Assembly: GCA_036497945.1 (NCBI GenBank)
Contig: DASXIN010000158.1
Coordinates: 42,326 to 106,325, forward strand
Source of the DNA: RYN-230 sp036497945
Lineage (GTDB): Bacteria; Actinomycetota; Actinomycetes; Streptosporangiales; Streptosporangiaceae
DNA: 64,000 nt
Direction of reading: 5' to 3'
Shown: one piece after another, positions 1-8,502 of the stretch
Position numbering within the stretch: position 1 is the first letter of the stretch
How the letters are laid out: the number at the start of each line of letters is the position of its first letter
Program-made: the position numbers and the translations under genes
The notes under the pieces: model-generated
What the model was told of the DNA's origin: nothing
What the model saw: the letters and a program-made list of their open reading frames with translations, nothing else
Databases searched by the model: none

Positions 1-406
1 TGGCGGTGATTTCGACGATCGAGGTCTTCGGCGAGTTCAGCTGCGGTGGCAGCACCGACGACACGTCCGGGGTCCCGGCGATAACAGTGACCGCCGGGCC
101 GGGCCCCGGCCGCCAGGAGGAATTCGCCGCCGCGGTCAGGTACTGCCGGGCGATCGCGTGGTCCTGCCCGAAGTCCGCACTGGCCAGGATGAAGTTCTGC
201 ACCAGCTGCACCGGGCCCCAGCCCGGCTCAGGCGGGCTCATGATCTGCGCACAGCACGGGTTGCCCTGCTGCTGGCCGCCGCCGTTGGCCGGCAGCTTGG
301 TGGACTGCAGCGGCCCGCTGGCCGGCACGTCCGCGCAGCCGGCCACGGTGGCCAGCGCAGCCAGCGCGACCACCAGCCAGCGCAGCAGCGGGTGCCGCCT
401 AGCCAT
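1..406 (-). CDS. lpqB: LpqB-type lipoprotein, N-terminal part (cut by window edge)
   Basis: The reverse strand opens with ATG at 406 and stays open to the left edge, so only about 135 N-terminal residues are present. They begin MARRHPLLRW, run through a hydrophobic stretch and reach a lipobox (TVAGC, Cys about residue 22), so this is a secreted lipoprotein anchored outside the membrane. The start overlaps the end of mtrB by 8 bp. LpqB is the conserved accessory lipoprotein of the MtrAB two-component system in actinobacteria and is thought to act on sensor MtrB. Identity rests on the lipobox and on position directly after mtrA-mtrB. The conserved GerMN-type domain begins only at the end of what is visible. 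Confidence 0.85.
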   Translation of the reverse strand, partial: MARRHPLLRWLVVALAALATVAGCADVPASGPLQSTKLPANGGGQQQGNPCCAQIMSPPEPGWGPVQLVQNFILASADFGQDHAIARQYLTAAANSSWRPGPGPAVTVIAGTPDVSSVLPPQLNSPKTSIVEITA

Positions 407-2240
407 TGGCCGGGCCGGTGCCTGCCGGGCCGTCCCGGTCGGTGGCGGCGAATCCGGAGGCGGGCTGGGCCGGCTGAATGACGTCGTCCAGCTGCCGCAC
501 CAGCGGGGAACGGACCAGCTCGGGCCCGGGCTCGGCCTCGTCCGGGCCGAGCGGCAGCGGCGAGCCGATCAGCTGCTGCCCGGCGACCCGGGGCACGGTG
601 AGCCGGAACACTGAGCCCTTGCCATGCTCCCCCCAGGCCTGCAGCCAGCCGTTGTGCAACCGGGCGTCCTCCAGCGCGATGGCCAGGCCGAGCCCGGTCC
701 CGCCGGTCGTCCGGGCCCGGGCCGGGTCGGCCCGCCAGAACCGGTCGAACACGAGCTGTGCCTGGGCCGGCCCGAAGCCACAGCCATGGTCCCGGACGGC
801 GACCGCAACCGCGTCCCGGTCGCCCGCCACGGTGACCACCACGTCCCGTCCCTCGCCGTGCTCGACCGCATTGTCCAGCAGGTTGCGCAGGATCCGCTCG
901 ACGCGGCGCCGGTCCACCTCGGCCACGCACGGCTCGGCGGGCAGCCGGAAATCGATCCGGGTGCCGCGCCGCGCGGCCAGTTGCTCGGCGTCGGCCGCGG
1001 CCCGCCGGACCAGATCGCACACGTCGGCCGACTCGGCGTCCAGGGTGGCCGCGTTGGCGTCGTACCGGCTGATCTCCAGCAAGTCCCCGAGCAGCGACTC
1101 GAACCGCTCCAGCTGGCCCTCCAGCAGCTCCGCGGACCGCGCCGCGGACGGCAGCAGGTCCTGGCGCGCCGCGAACAGCACATCCGCCGCGATCCGGATC
1201 GTGGTCAGCGGGGTGCGCAGCTCGTGCGATACGTCGGACACGAACTGCCGCTGCACCTGGGACAGCTCCTCCAGTTCGTGCAGCTTCTCTTGCAGGCTGG
1301 CCGCCATGTCATTGAACGACCGGGCCAGCGCGGCCAGGTCGTCCGTACCACGGACCGGCATCCGCTGCTCGAGCTGGCCATCGGACAGCCGCTTGGCCGC
1401 CTCGGCCGCCTCGCGGATCGGCACGACCACCCACCGGGTGACCAGCGAGACGATGCCCACCAGCAGCACGACCAAGGCCAGCCCGCCGCCGAGCATGGCC
1501 CGCTGCACCAGGGCCAGCGTCTGTTGCTGCTGTCCCAGCGGGAACAGGTAGTACAGCTGGGCGTGCGGGCTGATCACACCGCCGATGGCCAGGCCAGGAA
1601 CCGGCGCCCGGCCTTGCAGGTAACTCATCTGCGTCGGGGTGGACACCAGGTCGTCGGTGCGGCCTCGCTGCTGCTCCTGGGTCACGCTGGCGATCAGCTT
1701 CTTGGGCAGGCTGGCCGGGTTGAGATACCGGTTGCCGTAGATACCGGCGAACGCGGAGCTGCCCGCCGTCTGGGTCAGGATCACCACGTCGAACGTGTCC
1801 CCCGGCCCGCTCAGGCCCTGCAGGTCAGCGGCCAGCTGCGGCAGTGCCTTGGACTGGTCCCCGGCCGTACCCTCCAGGCCCGCGTCGTTCTTGGCCGTGA
1901 TCAGGCCCTGGCTGATCTGGTGCGCCGCCGCTGTCCGGGTACTGCTCAGCAGGCCGCTGGCGATCTGCTGGACCAGGAAGAAGCCGAGCACGGTGGCCAC
2001 CACCACGCAGATGACCAGGGTGGTGGCAACCACCCGCAGCTGCAGCGAACGATGCCAGCGGCGGCGCAGCCGTCCGGCCAGCAGCCGGGCCCGGCGCTGC
2101 CCGGCGCGGATGACCGAGCGGGCCTCCGGCGGCAGCCGCCGGGCGGCCCGGCGGACCAGCAGAGTCAGCCGGGAACTGCCCGCTGGCGAGTCCCGGCGCG
2201 GGCCCCGGCCCGCTTCGCTGCTGCTCGCTACCCCCTCCAT
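399..2240 (-). CDS. mtrB: MtrB, sensor histidine kinase
   Basis: Membrane sensor kinase of the MtrAB system, which in actinobacteria links cell-wall growth and division to gene expression. The ATG at 2240 gives 613 residues. Order: basic cytoplasmic N-terminus, TM1 about 69-91, extracytoplasmic sensor region about 92-247, TM2 about 248-268, HAMP 269-322, dimerisation domain with phospho-accepting His339 in SHELRTP, then an ATPase domain with N-box (RILRNLLDNAVEHGEG), DHGCGFG and TGGTGLGLAI. The open frame extends upstream over mtrA, but that part is a shadow, and residues from MEGVASSS match the expected MtrB start. It lies 71 bp after mtrA and overlaps lpqB by 8 bp, so the genes are probably co-transcribed. 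Confidence 0.95.
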   Translation of the reverse strand: MEGVASSSEAGRGPRRDSPAGSSRLTLLVRRAARRLPPEARSVIRAGQRRARLLAGRLRRRWHRSLQLRVVATTLVICVVVATVLGFFLVQQIASGLLSSTRTAAAHQISQGLITAKNDAGLEGTAGDQSKALPQLAADLQGLSGPGDTFDVVILTQTAGSSAFAGIYGNRYLNPASLPKKLIASVTQEQQRGRTDDLVSTPTQMSYLQGRAPVPGLAIGGVISPHAQLYYLFPLGQQQQTLALVQRAMLGGGLALVVLLVGIVSLVTRWVVVPIREAAEAAKRLSDGQLEQRMPVRGTDDLAALARSFNDMAASLQEKLHELEELSQVQRQFVSDVSHELRTPLTTIRIAADVLFAARQDLLPSAARSAELLEGQLERFESLLGDLLEISRYDANAATLDAESADVCDLVRRAAADAEQLAARRGTRIDFRLPAEPCVAEVDRRRVERILRNLLDNAVEHGEGRDVVVTVAGDRDAVAVAVRDHGCGFGPAQAQLVFDRFWRADPARARTTGGTGLGLAIALEDARLHNGWLQAWGEHGKGSVFRLTVPRVAGQQLIGSPLPLGPDEAEPGPELVRSPLVRQLDDVIQPAQPASGFAATDRDGPAGTGPANG

Positions 2241-2311
2241 GGCCCTTCTCCACGCTGCTGGGGAACCTGCCGGGTCGCGGCAGGCAGGCCCCTGGTCAGG
2301 CAGGTCCCTGG

Positions 2312-2998
2312 TCAGGCAGGTCCCGCTTTGTAGCCCACGCCGCGTACCGTCACCACGATCTCCGGATGCTCCGGGTCCTTCTCGATCTTCGCGCGGAGCC
2401 GCTGTACGTGCACGTTGACCAGCCGGGTGTCCGCGGCGTGCCGGTAGCCCCAGACCTGCTCGAGCAGCACCTCCCGGGTGAACACCTGGCGTGGCTTGCG
2501 GGCCAGCGCGACCAGCAGGTCGAACTCCAGCGGGGTGAGGCTGACCGGGCGGCCGTTGCGCTTCACCGAATGCCCGGCCACGTCGATCTCGACGTCCACG
2601 ATCTGCAGCATCTCCGGCGCTGGGTCGTCGGTGCGGCGCAGCCTGGCCCGGACCCGGGCGATGAGTTCCTTGGACTTGAACGGCTTGACGATGTAGTCGT
2701 CTGCCCCGGACTCCAGCCCCAGCACCACGTCCACAGTGTCGCTCTTCGCGGTGAGCATGACGATAGGCACACCAGATTCGGTACGGATCTGGCGGCACAC
2801 GTCGATACCGTCCGCGCCCGGCAGCATCAGGTCGAGCAGGACCAGGTCAGGATGAGTGTCCCGGAATACCTCGATGGCCTTGTCCCCGTCGGCGACGAAC
2901 GTGGGCTCGAAGCCCTCGCCGCGGAGCATGATGCCGAGCATCTCGGACAGGGCAGCGTCGTCATCGACGACGAGCACACGACCTTTCATGGGCCTCAT
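2312..2998 (-). CDS. mtrA: MtrA, OmpR-family response regulator
   Basis: Response regulator partner of MtrB, 228 residues. Receiver domain: acidic pocket VDDD at 11-14, phospho-acceptor Asp56 in DLVLLD, and the conserved Lys in VKPF. The C-terminal winged-helix DNA-binding domain has the OmpR signature (PLEFDLLVALARKPRQVF; RLVNVHVQRLRAKIEKDP). The start at 2998 makes an ATGA overlap with the mtnA stop. A second ATG at 2989 (MKGRVLVV) fits most MtrA N-termini equally well. Conservation of this regulator is high, so the name is secure. It follows mtnA directly, which suggests transcription from a promoter upstream of mtnA in addition to any internal one. Confidence 0.95.
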   Translation of the reverse strand: MRPMKGRVLVVDDDAALSEMLGIMLRGEGFEPTFVADGDKAIEVFRDTHPDLVLLDLMLPGADGIDVCRQIRTESGVPIVMLTAKSDTVDVVLGLESGADDYIVKPFKSKELIARVRARLRRTDDPAPEMLQIVDVEIDVAGHSVKRNGRPVSLTPLEFDLLVALARKPRQVFTREVLLEQVWGYRHAADTRLVNVHVQRLRAKIEKDPEHPEIVVTVRGVGYKAGPA

Positions 2999-4077
2999 AG
3001 TTCCACGGAAACGTCAGGGACGGCACTGTTCTGCTGCGCAGTAGGATCGCCCAGCACACGCAGGGTACCGCTGTTCACGGGCTGAGCAACACCACGCTCT
3101 GTCACCAGAGCTGTGATCAGGCCACTGGGAGTAACGTCGAAGGCCGGGTTGTACCCCGGGCTGCCGGCCGGCGCGATGGGCTGCCCGGACAGCGTGGTCA
3201 CCTCGTCCGCCGGGCGGTGCTCGACCACGATCCCGCTGCCATCGGCGGTGCCGAAATCGATGGTCGACACCGGGGCGACCACCACGAACGGCACCGAGTG
3301 ATGCCGGGCCAGCACAGCCAGGCCATAGGTGCCGACCTTGTTGGCCACGCTGCCGTCGGCCGCGATCCGGTCCGCGCCGGTGCACACCACGTCGACCGCG
3401 CCACTGGCCAGCAGCCCAGCGGCGGCCGAGTCGGGCAGCACCGCGTAGTCGATGCCGGCCCGCTGGGCTTCCCAGGCGGTGAGCCGGGCGCCCTGCAGCA
3501 GCGGCCGGGTTTCGTCCACCCACAGCTTGGCCAGCCGACCCGCGCGGTGCGCGGCCAGGATGACCGCGAACGCGGTGCCCTCGCCGGAGGACACCAGCGC
3601 CCCGGTGTTGCAGTGCGTCAGCACCCGGCCGCCGGCCGGTATCAGCGGCAGTCCGTGGGCGGCCATCGCCGCGCTCGCCGCGGCTTCATCGGCTTCGATG
3701 GCCCGGGCCATGGCCAGGGCCGCGTGGGCGCCCCGGCGTTGCGAATCTGGGCCGCCGGCCTGCTGGGCAGCCTGGTAGGCAGCGAGCGCACGGCCGGTAC
3801 CCCAGGCCAGGTTGACCGCGGTCGGCCGGGCCGCGGCCAGCGCGCGGGCCGCGGCCGGCACGTCCTCGTCCTGGTACGCGGCCAGCGCCACACCGAACGC
3901 GCCGGCCAGGCCCAGCGCGGGGGCGCCGCGGATGACCAGGCGGCGGATGGCGTCGATCAGCTCGGCGACGCTGCCGCAGGTGACCACTCTCTCCTCGGCC
4001 GGCAGCCGGGTCTGGTCGAGCAGCGCGATGGCCGGTCCTTCGTCCTCGCCGAGCCAGCGCAGCGTGGGCACGTCCAT
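2995..4077 (-). CDS. mtnA: Methylthioribose-1-phosphate isomerase MtnA
   Basis: Converts 5-methylthioribose-1-phosphate to methylthioribulose-1-phosphate in methionine salvage; related to eIF2B alpha-type proteins. The length of 360 residues is normal for the family. Visible hallmarks are the substrate loop RGAPALGLAGAFG (50-62), the catalytic Cys156 in THCNTGAL and the catalytic Asp236 in CTGADRIAADGSVANKVGTY. ATG start at 4077. It is the first gene of the mtnA-mtrA-mtrB-lpqB run, overlapping mtrA by 4 bp. No other salvage gene lies beside it, although the ahcY pair of the methyl cycle is 8.9 kb away. Confidence 0.93.
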   Translation of the reverse strand: MDVPTLRWLGEDEGPAIALLDQTRLPAEERVVTCGSVAELIDAIRRLVIRGAPALGLAGAFGVALAAYQDEDVPAAARALAAARPTAVNLAWGTGRALAAYQAAQQAGGPDSQRRGAHAALAMARAIEADEAAASAAMAAHGLPLIPAGGRVLTHCNTGALVSSGEGTAFAVILAAHRAGRLAKLWVDETRPLLQGARLTAWEAQRAGIDYAVLPDSAAAGLLASGAVDVVCTGADRIAADGSVANKVGTYGLAVLARHHSVPFVVVAPVSTIDFGTADGSGIVVEHRPADEVTTLSGQPIAPAGSPGYNPAFDVTPSGLITALVTERGVAQPVNSGTLRVLGDPTAQQNSAVPDVSVEL

Positions 4078-4099
4078 GTGCTGAGTCTGCCTCCGGCCG

Positions 4100-4122
4100 G
4101 GGCCGCGGGTCGACCGCGGCCC
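4100..4122. other. 9-bp perfect hairpin upstream of mtnA
   Basis: Inverted repeat GGGCCGCGG / CCGCGGCCC (4100-4108 and 4114-4122) around a 5-nt loop, 22 bp upstream of the mtnA start and in the divergent region before the plus-strand gene at 4284. It would lie in the mtnA leader. There is no T-tract on either side, so a simple terminator is unlikely. It may be an operator or a leader structure; function unknown. Confidence 0.35.
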
Positions 4123-4283
4123 GCCCGGGCGGGTCGGTGTTCCGCTGCCCTGGCTTCATGCCTGGCCGGCTTCGTGCGAGTATGGGCGCCAGCGAGGACG
4201 AGGGGGCGTCCGCTCAGCAGCGAGCAGTCCGGCGGCGAGGCGCCGCGCAGGCAGGCGTGGCGGCAGCGCCGTGAGGGAGAACC

Positions 4284-5585
4284 ATGACAGACAGTCCGTC
4301 GTCGGACACGCCCGGGGACGGGCCGCCAGCGCAGCCGCAGCCATGGTTCCCGCCGGCTGACCTCGGGGCGCCACCGCCACCGCCGCCGGGCAGCGCTGGG
4401 CCGCCGCCCGGCCAGCCGGGATACGGGCAGCCGGGATACGGGCCGCCCGGGCCGTGGCCGCCGGGCAATCCGCCGCCGCCACCCGGCCCGGGGCCGTGGC
4501 AGCCGGGCTATCCGCCGCCGCCCGGCCCGGGACCCCGCTACGGCGAGCCCGCGCCCAAGCCCGGGGTAATCCCGCTCCGCCCGCTCGGGCTGGGCGAGAT
4601 CCTGGACGGCTCGTTCGCCACCATCCGCCGTAACCCCAAGGCCACCCTGGGCATCGCCGCCATCATCATGACCGTCTCGGCGGTCATCTCCAGCTCGCTC
4701 ACGCTGAGCCTGATCAACGTGCCCAGCCCGGGCCAGAACCTCACCTCGCAGCAGGCCGTGCACCTGCTCGGCCAGATCTTCGCCGACGCGCTGCCGGTGC
4801 TCGGCGTGACCGTGCTGCTGACCATCATCGTGCAGGCCGTGCTGGCCGGGCTGCTCGCGCCGGTGATCGCCCGGGAAGCCGGCGGCCAGCAGATCAGCGC
4901 CGCAGACGCCTGGCGGGCGGCGGCGCCGCGGCTGCCCAGCGTGCTGCTGGCCACCCTGCTCGTGCTGCTGGCCGGGCTGAGCCCGCTGCTGGCGCTGGGC
5001 CTCATCCTGCTGGTCGCGTTCGCGGCCAGCGCGCCCGCGGCGATCATCGTGGCCATCGGGGTGCCCGGGTTCATCGTGGCGGTGGTGCTCAGCATCTGGT
5101 TCTCCACCATGTTCAGCCTGGTGACCCCGGTGGTGGTGCTGGAACGGGAGCGCCCCGGCCCGGCCCTGGCCCGGTCCTGGCGGCTGGTCCGGCGCAGCTT
5201 CTGGCGGGTGTTCGGCATCCTGCTGCTGGCCGGCCTCATCGTCGCGGTGGCCAGTGCCATCCTGCAGCTCCCGTTCAGCTTCCTGAGCACGCTGTTCGGC
5301 GGCACGGCCGGGTTCTCGGCCGGCACGGTCATCGCCGTGCTCGGCACCATCGCGGCCGGCACGGTGACCCGGCCGATCAGTGCGGCGGTCACCGTGCTGC
5401 TGTACGTGGACATGCGGATGCGCAAAGAAGGGCTGGACCTGGCGCTGCGCACCGCGTCCGGCGGCGGGCCGCTGGCCGACAGCGACTTCGCTGCCGCGTG
5501 GCAGCCACCCCGGGCCGGCCAGCCAGCCGCGAGCGCCCCGCCGGGGAGTCCGCCGACCGCCGCGGGTGCCCCGCCGCCGTGGTGA
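4284..5585 (+). CDS. Proline-rich polytopic membrane protein (GPDPase membrane-domain type)
   Basis: 433 residues. The first ~95 are proline/glycine rich with PPPG and QPGYG repeats, followed by the conserved PGVIPLRPLGLGEILDGSF entry motif known from actinobacterial proteins carrying the membrane domain of glycerophosphoryl diester phosphodiesterases. Several membrane segments follow (about 120-380), including a Leu/Ala-rich pair near 220-265. No phosphodiesterase catalytic domain is present, so enzyme activity should not be assumed. ATG at 4284 is preceded by GGGAGAACC. It heads a plus-strand operon in which the next gene starts inside its stop codon (GTGA). Likely an integral membrane component of an envelope-related module. 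Confidence 0.8.
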   Translation: MTDSPSSDTPGDGPPAQPQPWFPPADLGAPPPPPPGSAGPPPGQPGYGQPGYGPPGPWPPGNPPPPPGPGPWQPGYPPPPGPGPRYGEPAPKPGVIPLRPLGLGEILDGSFATIRRNPKATLGIAAIIMTVSAVISSSLTLSLINVPSPGQNLTSQQAVHLLGQIFADALPVLGVTVLLTIIVQAVLAGLLAPVIAREAGGQQISAADAWRAAAPRLPSVLLATLLVLLAGLSPLLALGLILLVAFAASAPAAIIVAIGVPGFIVAVVLSIWFSTMFSLVTPVVVLERERPGPALARSWRLVRRSFWRVFGILLLAGLIVAVASAILQLPFSFLSTLFGGTAGFSAGTVIAVLGTIAAGTVTRPISAAVTVLLYVDMRMRKEGLDLALRTASGGGPLADSDFAAAWQPPRAGQPAASAPPGSPPTAAGAPPPW

Positions 5586-6232
5586 ACCTGGCCATGCTGG
5601 GCACCGGCGGCGCTCCCCTGGTCGGCCGCCAGACCGGCCAGAAACTGGCCCGCGCCGAGCTGTCCAAGGCCATCTACCACCGGCACGAGTCGCTGGCCCA
5701 GCGGCTGCTCGACGCGATCAACCGGCTGCTGAACGACCTGTACAGCGCGGGCAAGTCGTTCCCCGGCGGCTGGTGGGCGGTGGTCGCCCTGGCCGCGCTG
5801 ACCGCGCTGGCTGTCACCCTGGTGCTGACCCGGCTGGGCCCACTGGCCCGCGCGCACCGGGAGCCTGGTGTGCTGGTACTCAGCGGGCAGCCGCTCAGCG
5901 CGGCCGATCACCGGCAGCGGGCGGCCCGGCTGGCCAGCGCGGGCGACTACGCGGGAGCGATCCTGGAGGCGGTCCGGGGGATCGCCCGCCAGCTCGAGGA
6001 ACGCGCGGTGCTCAGCCCCCGGCTGGGCCGGACCGCGGACGAGATCGCGGCCGAGGCCGGGCTGGTGCTGCCCGCCGAGGCCGCCGCGCTGCGTGACGCG
6101 GCCCAGCTGTTCGACGACATCTGCTACGGCGAGCACCCCGGCACCGCCGACGGCTACGCCCTGGTACACGACCTGGACATCCGCCTCCAGGCCGACCGGC
6201 CCGCCCAGCCCAGCACGAGCGATGCGGCATGA
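5582..6232 (+). CDS. DUF4129 membrane protein
   Basis: About 216 residues if the GTG at 5582, overlapping the previous stop as GTGA, is the start; the open frame extends upstream only as a shadow. One membrane segment (WWAVVALAALTALAVTLVL) is followed by a cytoplasmic DUF4129 domain whose signature is near the end: YAGAILEAVRGIARQLEER, then LGRTADEIAAEAG and DICYGEHPGTADGY. DUF4129 proteins are regularly found with DUF4350, MoxR and DUF58 proteins in actinobacteria, exactly as here. Biochemical role unknown; probably part of a membrane complex with its neighbours. It overlaps the next gene by 4 bp (ATGA). Confidence 0.82.
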   Translation: MNLAMLGTGGAPLVGRQTGQKLARAELSKAIYHRHESLAQRLLDAINRLLNDLYSAGKSFPGGWWAVVALAALTALAVTLVLTRLGPLARAHREPGVLVLSGQPLSAADHRQRAARLASAGDYAGAILEAVRGIARQLEERAVLSPRLGRTADEIAAEAGLVLPAEAAALRDAAQLFDDICYGEHPGTADGYALVHDLDIRLQADRPAQPSTSDAA

Positions 6233-7479
6233 GCCCCGCGCCAAAGGGGCCCGGCGTCGACTGGACTGAGGAGCGAGGAACGAGCGACGAGGGAAGGCGA
6301 CGCCTTAAGGGGCCCCGGAGGCGCATAGCAATAGTGGTGGGCGTGGTGCTGCTGGGTGGGGTCCTGGTCGCGCTGCTCACCCCGCCCCGGCCGCCGTCCC
6401 GCTACCTGGACCCGGGCAACCCGGCCGGGCAGGGCACCCGCGCGCTGGCCCAGATCCTCGGCCGCCACGGCCAGCCGGTCACCGCGGTGACCAGCGCCGC
6501 CGCCGCGCAGGAGGCGGTGCGGGACGCGGCCGGCCGCCACCCCGGGCTGGTGCTGACCAGCCCGTACTTGCTCACCCCGGGCCAGCTGACCACGCTGGTC
6601 AAGCTGCGTACCAACCTGCTGGTGGTGGAGCCGGACAGCCGCAGCCTGGCCGCCCTGGCCCAGCTCCCCGCGACCCCGGCCAGCTCAGGCCCGACGGCTT
6701 ACCCGGGCACCCGGGTGGCCGGCGCCACCGGCGGGCGGCCGGTCCGCCCGGGCTGCCCGCTGCCGGCCGCGCAGGCCGCGGGGGACGCGGTGATGGGCGG
6801 CGTGCTGATGCGCGACACCGCGCCCGGCGCCTGGCAGTGCTACCGGCTGGCCGGTCACCCGTCGCTGGTGCGCTACCCGTCCGCGGGCCGGTCGGTCACC
6901 CTGCTCGGCAGCGGGCAGCCGCTGAGCAACGCCGACCTGGCCAGCCGGGGTGACGCCGCGCTGGCGCTGAACCTGCTGGCCGGCAGCCGCCAGATCATCT
7001 GGCTGGTGCCCAGTGCGCCGGCCATCCCCGGCGCGGCCGGGCCGACGCCGCCGAAATCCCTGCTGCAGGAGATACCCGGCCCGGCCTACCTGGTCGCGCT
7101 GCAGGTGTTCCTGGCCGTTGCGCTGGCCGCGGTGTGGCGGATGCGGCGGCTTGGCCCGCTGGTCACCGAGCCGCTCCCGGTCATCGTGCGCGCCTCGGAA
7201 ACCGTGGAAGGCCACGGCCGGCTGTACCGGTCCCGGCACTCCCGCGACCGGGCCGCCGCGGTGCTCCGCGGCGCGGCGCGGCACCGGATCACCACCCGGC
7301 TCGCGCTGCCCGGCACCGCGGATCCGGACACGGTATGTGCCGCGGTGTCCGCACGGACCGGCCGCGAGCCGGCCAGACTGCGGGAAGTCCTGTTCGGGCC
7401 GGTTCCGCGCGACGACGCCGCGCTGGTCGCGCTGGGCCGTGATATCGATGCTGTCGAGGAAGAGGTACGCACGCATTGA
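6229..7479 (+). CDS. DUF4350 membrane protein
   Basis: 416 residues: short charged N-terminus, TM about 34-52 (IAIVVGVVLLGGVLVALL), a large extracytoplasmic domain beginning PPSRYLDPGNPAGQGTRALAQIL (the DUF4350 opening), then a second TM near 285-303 (YLVALQVFLAVALAAVW) and a cytoplasmic tail. The domain resembles a substrate-less GATase-like fold in family descriptions; its function is unknown. Start ATG overlaps the DUF4129 stop; its own stop overlaps the moxR start (TTGA). Odd feature: the first 30 codons carry a purine-rich block flanked by AAGGGGCCC repeats (listed separately), so the N-terminus may be an insertion. Confidence 0.82.
   Translation: MSPAPKGPGVDWTEERGTSDEGRRRLKGPRRRIAIVVGVVLLGGVLVALLTPPRPPSRYLDPGNPAGQGTRALAQILGRHGQPVTAVTSAAAAQEAVRDAAGRHPGLVLTSPYLLTPGQLTTLVKLRTNLLVVEPDSRSLAALAQLPATPASSGPTAYPGTRVAGATGGRPVRPGCPLPAAQAAGDAVMGGVLMRDTAPGAWQCYRLAGHPSLVRYPSAGRSVTLLGSGQPLSNADLASRGDAALALNLLAGSRQIIWLVPSAPAIPGAAGPTPPKSLLQEIPGPAYLVALQVFLAVALAAVWRMRRLGPLVTEPLPVIVRASETVEGHGRLYRSRHSRDRAAAVLRGAARHRITTRLALPGTADPDTVCAAVSARTGREPARLREVLFGPVPRDDAALVALGRDIDAVEEEVRTH
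6243..6316. repeat. Insertion-like segment flanked by AAGGGGCCC
   Basis: AAGGGGCCC occurs at 6243-6251 and again at 6307-6315. Between them are a GGCGTCG / CGACGCC inverted pair (about 6252 and 6299) and a purine-rich run of GAGCGA/GAACGA units (about 6267-6297). The layout resembles a small element with short direct flanks inserted in frame near the start of the DUF4350 gene. This is inference from pattern only. Confidence 0.35.
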
Positions 7480-8495
7480 CCGCCGAACACCCGCCCGCAG
7501 CTAAGCTGGCCGACCTGCCCGGCCCCGGCGCCCCCAGCGCCGGGCCGGATGCCGTGCGCAGCGCGCTGGAAGCGGTCCGCGCCGAAGTGGGCAAGGCCAT
7601 CATCGGCCAGGACTCCGTGCTCACCGGCCTGGTCATCTGCCTGCTGTGCCGGGGTCATGTGCTGCTCGAAGGCGTGCCCGGGGTGGCCAAGACGCTGCTG
7701 GTGCGCTCGCTGGCCGCCGCGCTGGCGCTGCGCAGCACCCGGGTCCAGTTCACCCCGGACCTGATGCCCGGTGACGTCACCGGCTCGCTGATCTACGACG
7801 CGAAGACGGCGCTGTTCCAGTTCCGCGAGGGCCCGGTGTTCACCAACCTGATGCTGGCCGACGAGATCAACCGGACGCCACCCAAGACGCAGGCCGCGCT
7901 GCTGGAGGCGATGGAGGAGCGGCAGGTCTCGGTGGAGGGCAGCCCGCGGCGGCTGCCCGAGCCGTTCCTGGTCGCCGCCACGCAGAACCCCATCGAGTAC
8001 GAGGGCACCTACCCGCTGCCCGAGGCACAGCTGGACCGGTTCCTGGTCAAGCTTGCCGTCGCGCTGCCCGACCGGGACGAGGAAATCGGCATCCTGGCCC
8101 GGCACGCGGCCGGATTCGACCCGGGCAACCTGGCCGCCACCGGGATCAGGCCGGTGGCCGGGCCGGCCGAGCTGGCCGCGGCCACCGCCGCCGTGCGCGA
8201 CGTCCGGGTCGCGGCCGAGGTGGCCGGCTACATCGTGGACCTGTGCCGGGCCACCCGGCAGTCCCCGTCGCTGCGGCTCGGCGTGTCCCCGCGCGGAGCG
8301 ACCGCGCTGCAGGCGACCAGCCGGGCGTGGGCCTGGCTGGCGGGCCGCGACTACGTCACCCCGGACGATGTGAAGGCACTGGCCCGGCCCACCCTGCGGC
8401 ACCGGATCCAGCTCCGGCCCGAGGCCGAACTCGAAGGCGCAACGCCGGACGGCGTGCTGGAGGCCGTGCTCGCGTCGGTGCCGGTGCCCCGGTAA
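7476..8495 (+). CDS. MoxR-family AAA+ ATPase
   Basis: 339 residues. Start is TTG, overlapping the previous stop (TTGA); translation is therefore probably coupled. MoxR signature: IIGQDSVL, Walker A GVPGVAKT (66-73), Walker B LMLADE with INRTPPKTQAALLEAMEE, sensor region VAATQNPIEYEGTYPLPEAQLDRF, and the C-terminal lid (SPRGATALQATSRAWAWLAGRDYVTPDDV). MoxR ATPases act as chaperones that mature or remodel partner proteins, usually the DUF58/VWA-type proteins encoded next to them. Here the DUF58 gene begins 7 bp downstream, supporting such a pair. Identification as MoxR is firm; the client is not known. Confidence 0.93.
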   Translation: MTAEHPPAAKLADLPGPGAPSAGPDAVRSALEAVRAEVGKAIIGQDSVLTGLVICLLCRGHVLLEGVPGVAKTLLVRSLAAALALRSTRVQFTPDLMPGDVTGSLIYDAKTALFQFREGPVFTNLMLADEINRTPPKTQAALLEAMEERQVSVEGSPRRLPEPFLVAATQNPIEYEGTYPLPEAQLDRFLVKLAVALPDRDEEIGILARHAAGFDPGNLAATGIRPVAGPAELAAATAAVRDVRVAAEVAGYIVDLCRATRQSPSLRLGVSPRGATALQATSRAWAWLAGRDYVTPDDVKALARPTLRHRIQLRPEAELEGATPDGVLEAVLASVPVPR

Positions 8496-8502
8496 CCCGG
8501 CG

